This document shows positions 1 through 8,312 of a stretch of 64,000 nucleotides of DNA, one piece after another (position 1 is the first letter of the stretch; each line of letters opens with the position of its first letter). This DNA is from Aquabacter sp040049275 (GTDB taxonomy: Bacteria > Pseudomonadota > Alphaproteobacteria > Rhizobiales > Xanthobacteraceae). The DNA lies in contig NZ_JBDZDT010000007.1 of the NCBI RefSeq assembly GCF_040049275.1, positions 310,001 to 374,000 on the forward strand, written 5' to 3'. The notes under the pieces were generated by a model, which ran no database searches, was not told where the DNA came from, and was given only the letters and a program-made list of their open reading frames with translations. The position numbers were made by a program, and so were the translations under genes.

Positions 1-876
1 CTGGTGCTCACCTTCTCGGTGACGCTCATCGAGGTGTCGGTGCTGGTCTCGCTGATGATGAACGGCACCAACAACCCGACCCTGGCACGCGAGGCGGTGC
101 TCTCGACGGTGATGTTCGTGCTGACCGGGGTGGTGGGCATCTGCCTGCTTCTCGGGGGCCTGCGCCACCATGAGCAGGAGATCCGCCAGCAGGGCGTCGC
201 CGGCTATCTCTCCGTCATCATCGCCATCTCGGTCCTCGCCCTGATCCTGCCCGACCAGACCTGGGCGGGCCTGCAGGGGGCGACCACCCAGGTGGACGTC
301 ATCTTCATCATGATCGCCGTCGTGCTGCTCTACGGCTCGTTCCTCTTCATGCAGACGGTGCGCCACAAGGCGCATTTCCTGGAAGGCGAGGAGGAGGCGC
401 ACAGCCGGCCGACCGGGCGGCAGACGCTCGTCGCCGTCGTTTTCCTGCTGCTCAGTCTTGTGGGCGTGGTGTCGCTCTCGAACCATGTCGCCGGCGGGGT
501 CGAGCATCTGCTCTCCCAAATGCCGCTGGCGGATCCCGATGCGGTGATCGGCGCAGTAGTGGTGGCCATGCTGCTGCTGCCGGAGACCATCACCGCGGTG
601 CGGGCGGCGCGGCGCAACCATCTCCAGCGGGCGCTGAACACCGCGCTTGGCTCGGCGCTGGCCACCATCGGCCTCACCATGCCGGCCATGGTGGCCATCG
701 GCTTCATCATCGACAAGCAGGTGGAGCTCCGGCTTGAGCCCGAGGACCGCGTGCAGCTTCTGCTGGCGCTGATCCTCTCCGTCGTCAGCTTCGGCACGGG
801 GCGCACGAACGCGCTGACCGGGCTCGTGCATGTGGTTCTGTTCCTGGTCTATGTGATGACCCTGTTCTCCCCTTAA
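1..876 (+). CDS. chaA: Calcium/proton antiporter (ChaA-like), 5' truncated
   Basis: Integral membrane cation/H+ exchanger; the reading frame is already open at base 1, so the N-terminal part lies upstream of the window. The visible 291 residues form a string of hydrophobic segments consistent with the second half of a CaCA-superfamily protein, with a short charged cytoplasmic stretch (about residues 120-138, rich in Glu/His/Arg) between two membrane bundles. The acidic motif after the first helix (T-x-I-E-V-S) and a second helix carrying L-L-P-E-T-I match the paired alpha-repeat helices with buried Glu residues used for ion exchange in this family. Family membership is inferred from these helices. 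Ca2+, Na+ or K+ specificity cannot be read from the fragment. Confidence 0.75.
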   Translation: MVLTFSVTLIEVSVLVSLMMNGTNNPTLAREAVLSTVMFVLTGVVGICLLLGGLRHHEQEIRQQGVAGYLSVIIAISVLALILPDQTWAGLQGATTQVDVIFIMIAVVLLYGSFLFMQTVRHKAHFLEGEEEAHSRPTGRQTLVAVVFLLLSLVGVVSLSNHVAGGVEHLLSQMPLADPDAVIGAVVVAMLLLPETITAVRAARRNHLQRALNTALGSALATIGLTMPAMVAIGFIIDKQVELRLEPEDRVQLLLALILSVVSFGTGRTNALTGLVHVVLFLVYVMTLFSP

Positions 877-964
877 GGCGCGGCGATAGGCGGCGGGGGA
901 GGGGCGGTGGACACCGCGCGGGCGTGGTGGCATGGTCCGGCCAGATCGAGCGAGGCAAGGTCCC

Positions 965-1375
965 GTGAAAGAATTCCTGCTTTATATCTTCGCCTGGTGG
1001 CAGAAGGCGACGCCCGGCACGCTGCTGTGGACCCGCCGCTACGGCGAGCTGGTGGGCGAGGACGAATTCGGGAATCGCTATTACCGCACCCGCAACGGCG
1101 AGATCGACCCGACCCTCGGCTTCGAGCGCCGCTGGGTGCTCTATAACGGCTATGCCGAGGCGAGCACGATTCCTCCCGGCTGGTATGGCTGGATGCATCA
1201 CCGCACCGATGTGCCGCCGCCCAGCGACACCTACACGCCCCGCGTTTGGGAGAAGCCGCACCGGCGCAATTATACCGGCTCGCCGCAGGCCTATCGGCCC
1301 AAGGGCTCGGTTCTGGCCGGCCGCGCCCGGCCGCGCGTGACGGGCGACTACAAGGCCTGGACGCCCGGCGAGTAA
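965..1375 (+). CDS. NDUFA12-family NADH:ubiquinone oxidoreductase accessory subunit
   Basis: Bacterial homologue of the 17.2-kDa complex I subunit NDUFA12, an accessory protein found in alphaproteobacteria and mitochondria that packs on the peripheral arm at the membrane interface. The protein is about 136 residues. It has an aromatic N-terminus (FLLYIFAWW), the typical G-E-x-V-G-x-D-x-x-G-N-R-Y-Y core, the W-V-L-Y-N-G motif and P-x-x-W-x-x-W-M-H-H, all hallmarks of the family. I chose the GTG at 965 because GAGGCAAGG lies just upstream and homologues start at V/M-K-x-F; an in-frame ATG at 932 would add 11 residues. It is followed by a DUF2155 gene, a neighbour pair common in Rhizobiales. Confidence 0.88.
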   Translation: MKEFLLYIFAWWQKATPGTLLWTRRYGELVGEDEFGNRYYRTRNGEIDPTLGFERRWVLYNGYAEASTIPPGWYGWMHHRTDVPPPSDTYTPRVWEKPHRRNYTGSPQAYRPKGSVLAGRARPRVTGDYKAWTPGE

Positions 1376-1458
1376 TCGCCCGGCCGCAAGGTCATCAGGC
1401 CAGCGCGCCGTCCTCCGCCCTCGCAAGGCCGCAATGCGGGTGTTAACGGGCCTGACGG

Positions 1459-1481
1459 GGCGCTCCCAGCCCCGGAGCGCC
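1459..1481 (+). terminator. Possible hairpin terminator after the NDUFA12-family gene
   Basis: Perfect 8-bp stem GGCGCTCC/GGAGCGCC with a 7-base loop, about 85 bases after the stop. There is no clean T-run after it (ACGGCGCTTT), so it may be a weak terminator or only a structured spacer. Confidence 0.35.
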
Positions 1482-1522
1482 ACGGCGCTTTCCGGCCATG
1501 CACGTCTCAGGTCCGTCCCTTC

Positions 1523-2209
1523 ATGGCGAAGTCCCGTTCCGCGCTTTTCCTGATCCTGGCCATGGTCGCTGCGGCGCCTGCGTCGGCGCAATACAACGTG
1601 CCGGTCCAGTCGGCCCCGCTCGCCCCGCCCGCCGGCATTCCCAGCGCGCCGCCCGCGGGCATGTCCACCACGGCCCCGCCGCCTTCCGGCCGCCAGCAGC
1701 CGCCGCCCGGCGCGCCGCGTCCCGGCGCGCGTGATGCCTTTCCGGGCCCCGCGCCCGCGGCGCCGCCGCCCACGACCACCACCGCCGCGCCACCCGCCGC
1801 GGGAACACCGTCCCCGGCCGGCGCGCCCGGCGCGGACAGCGATGTTGTTGTGGTGCAGCCGCCGGCCGAGAAGATCGCAAACCCCACCGCCGTCTATGCC
1901 GGGCTCGATAAGATCACCGGCCGCATCACCTCGTTTGAGGTTGGCATGGGCGAGACCGTTCAGTTCGGCGCGCTCCAGGTGACGCCGCGCGCGTGCTACA
2001 CGCGCCCGCCCACCGAGCCGACCAATACGACGAGCTTCACGGAAGTGAACGAGATCACCCTGAAGGGCGAGGCGAAGCGCATCTTCACCGGGTGGATGTT
2101 CGCCTCAAGCCCCGGCCTTCACGGGGTGGAGCACCCGATCTTCGACGTCTGGCTGACCAACTGCAAGGCAACGCCGCCGTCCACGGTCAAGTCGGCGGGC
2201 CAGAAGTAG
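1523..2209 (+). CDS. DUF2155 domain protein, exported
   Basis: Secreted protein of unknown function, 228 residues. It has a cleavable-looking signal peptide (residues 1-22, ending A-S-A-Q) and a Pro/Ala-rich low-complexity linker (about 25-105). The C-terminal DUF2155 domain (about 120-215) contains a Phe-Glu-Val-G-x-G-E-T-V-x-F-G-x-L strand, a Cys in P-R-A-C-Y and a second Cys near the end (T-N-C-K), a likely disulfide pair. DUF2155 proteins are widespread in alphaproteobacteria and often sit beside the NDUFA12-type gene and aat, as here. The last 91 bases run antisense into the end of aat. The function is not known. Confidence 0.85.
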   Translation: MAKSRSALFLILAMVAAAPASAQYNVPVQSAPLAPPAGIPSAPPAGMSTTAPPPSGRQQPPPGAPRPGARDAFPGPAPAAPPPTTTTAAPPAAGTPSPAGAPGADSDVVVVQPPAEKIANPTAVYAGLDKITGRITSFEVGMGETVQFGALQVTPRACYTRPPTEPTNTTSFTEVNEITLKGEAKRIFTGWMFASSPGLHGVEHPIFDVWLTNCKATPPSTVKSAGQK

Positions 2210-2817
2210 AAGTCGCCTTCGGCGTCCAGCGCCTGCTCCAGCATGCGGTGATATTGCCGCCGGCTCACCTCGACCGCGCCGAAGCCGGAGAGGTGGGAGG
2301 TGACGAACTGGGTATCCAGCAGCCGGAAACCGCCCGCCTTCAGCCGCGCCACCAGATGGACGAGGGCCACCTTGGAGGCGTCCCGCTCGGTGTGGAACAT
2401 GCTCTCCCCGAAGAACGCCCCGCCGAGACGCACCCCGTAGAGCCCGCCCACGAGACGCCCGTCTCGCCAAGCTTCCACCGTGTGGCAGCGCCCGCGCTGG
2501 AACAGCGCCCCGTAGAGGGCGCGGATGCGGGTATTGATCCAGGTCTTGCTCCGGCCTTCCTGCGGCGCCGCGCAGCCGTCGATGACCCCGTCGAAATCGC
2601 TGTCGATGCGGATCTCGAACCGCCCTGAGCGCACCGTGCGGGCGAGGCGTGCGGGAATGTGGAAGGCGTCCAGCGGAATGATGCCGCGCCGCTCCGGCTC
2701 GATCCAATAGAGGCCGGGATCCTCGGCGCTCTCGGCCATGGGAAAGATACCGCAGGCATAGGCCTTCAGCAGCACTTCGGGCGTGATCTCGACGATATGG
2801 TCGTGCGGTCGGCTCAT
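2119..2817 (-). CDS. aat: Leucyl/phenylalanyl-tRNA--protein transferase
   Basis: Cytosolic enzyme of the N-end rule pathway that moves Leu or Phe from its tRNA to proteins with N-terminal Arg or Lys, marking them for ClpS/ClpAP. The 232 residues match the family length. Diagnostic stretches are Y-A-C-G-I-F-P-M-A near the start, the W-I-E-P-E-R-R-G-I-I-P-L segment, T-W-I-N, the E-x-W-x-D-G-x-L-V-G-G-L-Y-G motif, G-E-S-M-F and the D-T-Q-F-V-T-x-H-L block. It is convergent with the DUF2155 gene: the final 91 bases of both genes overlap in antisense, so neither can carry a terminator in the usual place. Confidence 0.95.
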   Translation of the reverse strand: MSRPHDHIVEITPEVLLKAYACGIFPMAESAEDPGLYWIEPERRGIIPLDAFHIPARLARTVRSGRFEIRIDSDFDGVIDGCAAPQEGRSKTWINTRIRALYGALFQRGRCHTVEAWRDGRLVGGLYGVRLGGAFFGESMFHTERDASKVALVHLVARLKAGGFRLLDTQFVTSHLSGFGAVEVSRRQYHRMLEQALDAEGDFYFWPADLTVDGGVALQLVSQTSKIGCSTP

Positions 2818-2985
2818 GGCGTCATGACATTAGCACGCGCGGGGCGGCGGGATGTGGCGCTTTGACGCCGGGTTGCAAGGGCAACCTCACGAGTTGGCTC
2901 CGCGCCTTGTCCGGCGTGGTCCGGAGCCTCGGCGGAGAGCTGCAGATTCCACGTAGTCTTTTTGTCATGGACGCGCTGTACTGCC

Positions 2986-3001
2986 TTGTAAAGCTACACA
3001 A
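2986..3001. promoter_or_regulatory. Possible operator upstream of the ABC importer genes
   Basis: Imperfect inverted repeat TTGTA-AAGC-TACACAA in the 217-base gap between aat and the double permease, about 35 bases before the permease start. The gap is locally richer in A/T than its surroundings. No regulator gene lies next to it, so the assignment rests only on symmetry and position. Confidence 0.2.
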
Positions 3002-3034
3002 TACCTCTTCCACCGTTGCGAGCGGGACCTGCCC

Positions 3035-4777
3035 ATGCTCTTCCAGCCTGCCGCCGTCGGCAACGCCCCCGCCTCGGTCCGCCCCCGTTTCTTCAGCGCT
3101 TTCGACCTCTTCGCCTTCGCCGTCGTGTTCGGCCTGCTGGCCATGTTCACCCATGGCACCGAGCAGGCCTTGATCCCGATCAGCCAGATGGAGCAGACGC
3201 CCATCTCGCTCGATCCGTCGTCGCTGCCTGAATACGCGTTGCGCACCACGCTGCGCATGCTCGCGGCCATCGTCGCCTCGCTGATCTTCACCTTCATCTA
3301 TGGCGCGATCGCGGCCAAGAGCCGGCGCGCGGAGATGGTGCTGATCCCCATCCTCGACATCCTCCAGTCCGTGCCGGTGCTGGGCTTCCTCTCCTTCACC
3401 GTGCTGTTCTTCATGGGCCTGTTCCCGGGTCAGGTGCTGGGGGTGGAGTTCGCGGCGGTGTTCGCCATCTTCACCGCCCAGGCGTGGAACATGACCTTCA
3501 GCTTCTACCAGTCGCTGAAGACATTGCCGCACGACCTCGAGGAGGTGTCGGAGAGCTTCCACCTCACCGGCTGGCAGCGCTTCTGGCGGCTGGAAGTGCC
3601 GTTCTCCATGCCGGGCCTGGTGTGGAACACCATGATGTCCATGTCCGGCGGCTGGTTCTTCGTGGTGGCCTCCGAGGCCATCACCGTGGGCTCCACCACC
3701 ATCACCCTGCCGGGCATCGGCGCCTACGTCTCCACGGCCATCGACCAGCGCAACCTCACCGCGGTCGCCTGGTCGGTCTTCGCCATGCTGATCATCATCC
3801 TGATCTACGATCAGCTTCTGTTCCGCCCGCTGGTGGCGTGGGCCGAAAAGTTCCGCTTCGAGCAGTCCGCCGGCGCCCCGCCGCCCAAATCCTGGGTGCT
3901 GGACCTCGTCAAGCGCGCCCATCTTTTCCAGTTCGTTCTCTCTCCCCTCGGCGCGCTGGCGCGCACCCTCGGGCGCATGCCGCTGGCCTTGCCGGTGCCC
4001 GTGCCGCGGCAGGTGGGGGCGGCATGGTCCAGCAAGACCATGGACAAGATCTGGACGGGTCTGGTCATCGCCGCCGCCTGCTACAGCGTGTGGCTCATCG
4101 TGAAATTCGTGGGCAGCGAGGTGGCGCTCTCCGAAGTGTTCCACGTGGTCTGGCTCGGCTTCCTCACGCTCATCCGCGTGGCGGTGCTGATCTTCCTCGC
4201 CTCGCTCATCTGGGTGCCCATCGGCGTGTGGATCGGCCTGCGCCCGAAGGTGGCGACCGCGGTGCAGCCCGCCGCCCAGTTCCTCGCGGCCTTCCCGGCC
4301 AACATCATCTTCCCGTTCGCCGTAGTGGCCATCGTCCATTTCGGGCTCGACCCGAACGTCTGGCTCTCGCCGCTGATGGTGCTGGGCACCCAGTGGTACA
4401 TCCTGTTCAACGTGATCGCCGGCGCGAGCGCCTTCCCCACCGACATGAAGGAGGCCGCCGCCTCCTTCCACATCCGGGGCTGGCACTGGTGGACCAAGGT
4501 GATCCTGCCCGGCATCTTCCCCTATTACGTGACCGGCGCGCTCACCGCCTCCGGCGGCTCCTGGAACGCCTCCATCGTCGCGGAGGTGGCAAGCTGGGGC
4601 AACACCACCCTGCGCGCCGAGGGCCTCGGGGCCTATATCGCCGATGCCACCACGGCGGCCGATTATCCGCGCATCACGCTCGGCATCGCCGTCATGTCGC
4701 TCTATGTCATCGCCTTCAACCGCACCCTGTGGCGCCCGATGTTCTCGTTCGCGGCGCGCCGGCTGCGCCTCGATTGA
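3035..4777 (+). CDS. NitT/TauT-type ABC importer, double permease
   Basis: Inner-membrane permease of 580 residues holding two BPD_transp_1 domains in one chain, roughly residues 55-280 and 345-575. Each carries an EAA-type cytoplasmic loop that docks the ATPase: E-V-S-E-S-F-H-L-T-G with a following V-P in the first half and E-A-A-A-S-F-H-I-R-G with I-L-P in the second. Usual members of the family are about 260 residues and work as dimers, so this is a tandem fusion. The ATPase gene follows after 12 bases. No periplasmic binding-protein gene is adjacent, so the substrate is unknown; relatives are loosely annotated for nitrate, sulfonate or bicarbonate. The start follows a GAGCGGGA ribosome site. 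Confidence 0.88.
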   Translation: MLFQPAAVGNAPASVRPRFFSAFDLFAFAVVFGLLAMFTHGTEQALIPISQMEQTPISLDPSSLPEYALRTTLRMLAAIVASLIFTFIYGAIAAKSRRAEMVLIPILDILQSVPVLGFLSFTVLFFMGLFPGQVLGVEFAAVFAIFTAQAWNMTFSFYQSLKTLPHDLEEVSESFHLTGWQRFWRLEVPFSMPGLVWNTMMSMSGGWFFVVASEAITVGSTTITLPGIGAYVSTAIDQRNLTAVAWSVFAMLIIILIYDQLLFRPLVAWAEKFRFEQSAGAPPPKSWVLDLVKRAHLFQFVLSPLGALARTLGRMPLALPVPVPRQVGAAWSSKTMDKIWTGLVIAAACYSVWLIVKFVGSEVALSEVFHVVWLGFLTLIRVAVLIFLASLIWVPIGVWIGLRPKVATAVQPAAQFLAAFPANIIFPFAVVAIVHFGLDPNVWLSPLMVLGTQWYILFNVIAGASAFPTDMKEAAASFHIRGWHWWTKVILPGIFPYYVTGALTASGGSWNASIVAEVASWGNTTLRAEGLGAYIADATTAADYPRITLGIAVMSLYVIAFNRTLWRPMFSFAARRLRLD

Positions 4778-4789
4778 GGAGACCGCACG

Positions 4790-6118
4790 ATGCTCGAAAC
4801 CACCGCTCCCGCAGCCGGTCCGCTGCTCGAGGTCTCCCATGTGGTCCAGTCCTATCGCAAGGGCGATGGCAACAACCGCATCCTGGTGCTGGATGACGTC
4901 TCCCTCTCCATCAAGGAAGGCGAGATCGTCGGCCTGCTGGGCCGCTCCGGCTCGGGCAAGTCCTCGCTCCTGCGCATCATTTCCGGCCTGACCGAGCCTT
5001 TCGCCGGCGAGGTCATGTGGCGCGGGCAGAAGATCGACGGGCCCGCCAAGGGCATCTCCATGGTCTTCCAGACCTTCGCCCTCTTCCCCTGGCTCACCGT
5101 GCGCCAGAACGTGGAGATCGGCCTGGAGGCCATGGGCATCGACGCCGCCGAGCGCCGCAAGCGTGCCGAGCAGGCCATCGACCTCATCGGCCTCGGCGGC
5201 TTCGAGAGCGCCTATCCCAAGGAATTGTCCGGCGGCATGCGCCAGCGCGTGGGCTTTGCCCGGGCGCTGGTGGTGCATCCCCGCCTCATGCTCATGGACG
5301 AGCCCTTCTCGGCCCTCGACGTGCTCACCGCCGAGACCCTGCGCACCGACATCATCGATCTGTGGATGGAAGGGGCGCTGCCCATCAAGTCCATCCTCAT
5401 CGTCACCCATAACATCGAGGAGGCGGTGCTCATGTGCGACCGCGTCCTCATCTTCTCCTCCAATCCCGGCCGTGTGGGCTTCGAGATGCCCATCACCTTG
5501 CCCCATCCGCGCGACCGCCAGGCGCCGGAGTTCCGGGCGCTGGTGGAGGAGATCTATGCGCGCATGACCAATCGCGACGGCCCCGGCGCGCCGCTCCACA
5601 CAGGCCCCGCATCCCATGCGGACGTGACGCTGACCACGCACCTCACGCCCATCTCCACCAATATCCTCGCCGGCCTCCTCGAAGAGTTGGCGGACCCGCC
5701 CTATAACGGCCGGGCCGATCTGCCGGAACTGGCCGACAGCCTGCATTTGCCGGCGGACGAACTTTTCCCCGTGGCCGAAACCCTGTCCATGCTGCGCTTC
5801 GCCGACGTGGCCGGCGGCGACATCCTCATCACCGATCTCGGCCGCGAATTCGTGGGCGCGGACGTGGAGCCGCGCAAGAAGCTGTTCGCCAAGCAGCTTC
5901 TGGCCCACATCCCGCTCGCCGCCCATATCCGCCATGTGCTGGAGGAGCGCCCGAGCCACAAGGCGCCCTGGTCGCGCTTCGCCGACGAGCTTGAGGACCA
6001 CATGTCCGAGGACTTCGCCGAGGAGTGCCTGCGCGCCGTGGTGAGCTGGGGCCGCTATGGCGAGACGTTCGTCTATGACGAGCAGACCCGGCAGTTCAGC
6101 CTGGAAGAGGAAGAGTGA
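4790..6118 (+). CDS. ABC importer ATPase with C-terminal AAA-associated domain
   Basis: Cytoplasmic ATPase partner of the double permease, 442 residues. The first 260 residues are a NitT/TauT-type ABC domain with Walker A (G-R-S-G-S-G-K-S-S), Q-loop (F-Q-T-F-A-L-F-P), signature L-S-G-G-M-R-Q-R and Walker B followed by the D-loop (L-M-D-E-P-F-S-A-L-D), plus the switch His in V-T-H-N. The remaining about 170 residues (from about 275) are not part of a normal ABC ATPase. They resemble the AAA-associated C-terminal domain found on some ABC ATPases of this class, an acidic helical region with winged-helix-like predicted segments ending in an acidic E-E-E-E tail. This domain may sense a ligand or bind a regulator in place of a binding protein; that is inference. 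Confidence 0.9.
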   Translation: MLETTAPAAGPLLEVSHVVQSYRKGDGNNRILVLDDVSLSIKEGEIVGLLGRSGSGKSSLLRIISGLTEPFAGEVMWRGQKIDGPAKGISMVFQTFALFPWLTVRQNVEIGLEAMGIDAAERRKRAEQAIDLIGLGGFESAYPKELSGGMRQRVGFARALVVHPRLMLMDEPFSALDVLTAETLRTDIIDLWMEGALPIKSILIVTHNIEEAVLMCDRVLIFSSNPGRVGFEMPITLPHPRDRQAPEFRALVEEIYARMTNRDGPGAPLHTGPASHADVTLTTHLTPISTNILAGLLEELADPPYNGRADLPELADSLHLPADELFPVAETLSMLRFADVAGGDILITDLGREFVGADVEPRKKLFAKQLLAHIPLAAHIRHVLEERPSHKAPWSRFADELEDHMSEDFAEECLRAVVSWGRYGETFVYDEQTRQFSLEEEE

Positions 6119-6170
6119 GGCGCGGTAGGGCCGGTCGACACTCATTCGTCCGGACGAGAGTGTAAAGCGC

Positions 6171-6265
6171 CGTCATGCCCGGGCTTGTCCCGGGCATCCA
6201 CGTCTCTCCCTTAGCTCGCACCTAGCGGAGCCTCGTGGATGGCCGGGACAAGCCCGGCCATGACG
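6171..6265. repeat. Composite palindromic intergenic element, family A
   Basis: Two GC-rich hairpins in opposite orientation: GTCATGCCCGGGCTTGTCCC with its mirror arm, then GGCCGGGACAAGCCCGGCC ending in ATGACG. The whole unit is itself an inverted repeat (CGTCATG...CATGACG). Related copies lie at 20481, 31013, 47490 and 51178. It fills most of the gap between two convergent operons. Confidence 0.85.
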
Positions 6266-6348
6266 CAGGAGAGACGGCAAACCCGCTCATTGCTGAATGT
6301 CGATCAGGCGCCGTGAAAGTCACGCCCCGGGCATGACGAAAGCGAGCC

Positions 6349-7707
6349 TCAGCCGGCCTTCTTCTCCGGATGCTCCGCCAGGAAGTGCTCCAGCCAGTGG
6401 ATGTCGTACTGGCCTTCCGCGATGGCCTTGGTGCGCACCAGCGTGCGGAACAATGGCAGGGTGGTGTCGATGCCGTCCACCACGAACTCATCCAGCGCCC
6501 GCCGCAGCCGCATGAGACACTCGTCTCGCGTCTTTCCGTGGACGATCAGCTTCCCCACCAGCGAGTCGTAATGGGGCGGGATCGAATAGCCCTGGTAGGC
6601 ATTGCTGTCGACGCGGATGCCGAGGCCGCCGGGCACGTGATAGTGGGTGATGCGCCCCGGTGAGGGGCGGAACGTGGTGGGGTGCTCGGCGTTCACGCGG
6701 CATTCGATGGCATGGCCCTCGAACACCACATCCTCCTGCCTGAGGTTCAGCGGCTCGCCTGCGGCGACGCGGATCTGCTCGTTGATGAGGTCGATGCCGG
6801 TGACCATCTCGGTGACGGGATGCTCCACCTGGATGCGGGTGTTCATCTCGATGAAGTAGAAATTCCCGTCCTCATAGAGGAACTCCACCGTGCCGACGCC
6901 GAGATAATTCATGTCGCGCATGGCTTTGGCGACGGTCTCGCCGATCTCGGCGCGCTGGGCCGGGGTGATGACCGGGGAGGGGGCCTCCTCCCACACCTTC
7001 TGGTGCCGGCGCTGGAGCGAGCAGTCGCGCTCGCCCAGATGGATGGCATGGCCGCGCCCGTCGCCCAGCACCTGCACCTCGATGTGGCGCGGCTTGGCGA
7101 GGTATTTTTCCAGATAGACCGCATCGTCCCCGAAGGCGGCCTTGGCTTCTGAGCGGGCGGTGGAGAGGGCCTGGGAGAGGTCGTCGGCGGTCATCGCCAC
7201 CTTCATGCCCCGCCCGCCGCCGCCGGCGGCCGCCTTCACAAGCACCGGAAAGCCGATCTCGGCCGCCACGCGCTGGGCTTCCTCATCCGAGGTGATGCCA
7301 CCGTCCGAGCCGGGCACCACCGGGATGCCGAGCCGCTGGGCGGTCTTCTTGGCCTCGATCTTGTCGCCCATGATGCGGATGTGCTCCGCCTTGGGGCCGA
7401 TGAAATGGATGTTGTGATCCTTCAGGATCTCGGCGAAGCGGGCATTTTCCGCCAGGAAGCCGTAGCCGGGATGCACCGCGTCCGCGCCCGTGATCTCGCA
7501 GGCGGCGAGCAGCGAGGGCACGTTGAGGTAGCTCTCGCGCGCTGGGGGCGGGCCGATGCACACGCTCTCGTCCGCAAGGCGCACATGCATGGCGTCGGCG
7601 TCGGCCGTGGAATGCACGGCAACGGTGGCGATGCCCAGCTCCTTGCAGGCGCGCAGGATGCGCAGGGCGATCTCGCCGCGATTGGCGATCAGGATTTTCT
7701 TGAACAT
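6349..7707 (-). CDS. accC: Acetyl-CoA carboxylase, biotin carboxylase subunit
   Basis: Cytosolic ATP-grasp enzyme that carboxylates the biotin on AccB, the first half-reaction of malonyl-CoA synthesis for fatty acids. The 452 residues match the family. The N-terminal Rossmann-like domain starts with K-I-L-I-A-N-R-G-E-I-A-L-R-I-L-R. The Gly-rich ATP loop A-A-A-G-G-G-G-R-G-M is near residue 165, and the active-site block E-M-N-T-R-I-Q-V-E-H-P-V-T-E near 290. It follows accB by 67 bases on the same strand, and aroQ lies before accB, the usual aroQ-accB-accC operon. Confidence 0.97.
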   Translation of the reverse strand: MFKKILIANRGEIALRILRACKELGIATVAVHSTADADAMHVRLADESVCIGPPPARESYLNVPSLLAACEITGADAVHPGYGFLAENARFAEILKDHNIHFIGPKAEHIRIMGDKIEAKKTAQRLGIPVVPGSDGGITSDEEAQRVAAEIGFPVLVKAAAGGGGRGMKVAMTADDLSQALSTARSEAKAAFGDDAVYLEKYLAKPRHIEVQVLGDGRGHAIHLGERDCSLQRRHQKVWEEAPSPVITPAQRAEIGETVAKAMRDMNYLGVGTVEFLYEDGNFYFIEMNTRIQVEHPVTEMVTGIDLINEQIRVAAGEPLNLRQEDVVFEGHAIECRVNAEHPTTFRPSPGRITHYHVPGGLGIRVDSNAYQGYSIPPHYDSLVGKLIVHGKTRDECLMRLRRALDEFVVDGIDTTLPLFRTLVRTKAIAEGQYDIHWLEHFLAEHPEKKAG

Positions 7708-7774
7708 GGGCGCCGCCTGCCTTCACCTGCGCCGGTGCTTGGGGCGAACCGCCCGCACCGGGAATTTTCTTCAC

Positions 7775-8254
7775 TCACTCGATGACGAGCAGCGGCTCGC
7801 CATATTCCACCGGCTGGCCGTTCTCCACGAGGATGCGGGTCACGGTGCCGGTGCGGGGCGCCGGAATGGCGTTCATGGTCTTCATGGCCTCGATGATGAG
7901 GATCGTCTGGCCTTCCTTCACGCTGGCGCCCAGCTCCACGAACGCGGCCGCGCCGGGTTCGGGTGCCAGATAGGCCGTGCCCACCATGGGCGAGGCCACC
8001 ACGCCGGGATGCTTCGAGAAATCCGTGGCCGCGTGGCTCACCGGTTCGACAACCGGACCGGCCACGGCCGCATGCGGAGCGGCGTTATAGATGGGCGCCG
8101 GCGCCGCGATGGTCACGGGCGCGGGCGTGCGGACCACACGGATGCGCAGCGCGTCGTGCTGCACCTCGATCTCGGTCAGGTCGCTGTCGGACAGGAGTTG
8201 GGCGATCTCGCGCACGAGAGCCGAATCGATAGGGGGCTTGTTGCTTTTCATCAT
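7775..8254 (-). CDS. accB: Biotin carboxyl carrier protein of acetyl-CoA carboxylase
   Basis: Carrier that shuttles CO2 on biotin between AccC and the carboxyltransferase. The C-terminal biotinyl domain has the attachment motif E-A-M-K-T-M-N with the modified Lys, about 35 residues from the end; a flexible Ala/Pro-rich linker precedes it. The N-terminal stretch M-M-K-S-N-K-P-P-I-D is typical, so I place the start at the double ATG 8254/8251 (159 or 158 residues). The frame stays open to an ATG at 8323 that would overlap the aroQ stop, and the absence of a clear ribosome site at 8254 leaves that possible. Confidence 0.93.
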   Translation of the reverse strand: MMKSNKPPIDSALVREIAQLLSDSDLTEIEVQHDALRIRVVRTPAPVTIAAPAPIYNAAPHAAVAGPVVEPVSHAATDFSKHPGVVASPMVGTAYLAPEPGAAAFVELGASVKEGQTILIIEAMKTMNAIPAPRTGTVTRILVENGQPVEYGEPLLVIE

Positions 8255-8312
8255 GGTGTTTGCGATCGCGCGGCGGGCACGGCCGAGCAAGGGCTCCTTA
8301 GGGAAAGGCGGG

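Noticed and set aside
2822..6145. Open frame of 1107 codons on the minus strand opposite the ABC importer genes
   Set aside because: It is rich in His, Gly, Glu and Arg, has no family motif, and lies exactly antisense to two well-supported genes in the frame where GC-rich third positions suppress stops. A shadow frame.
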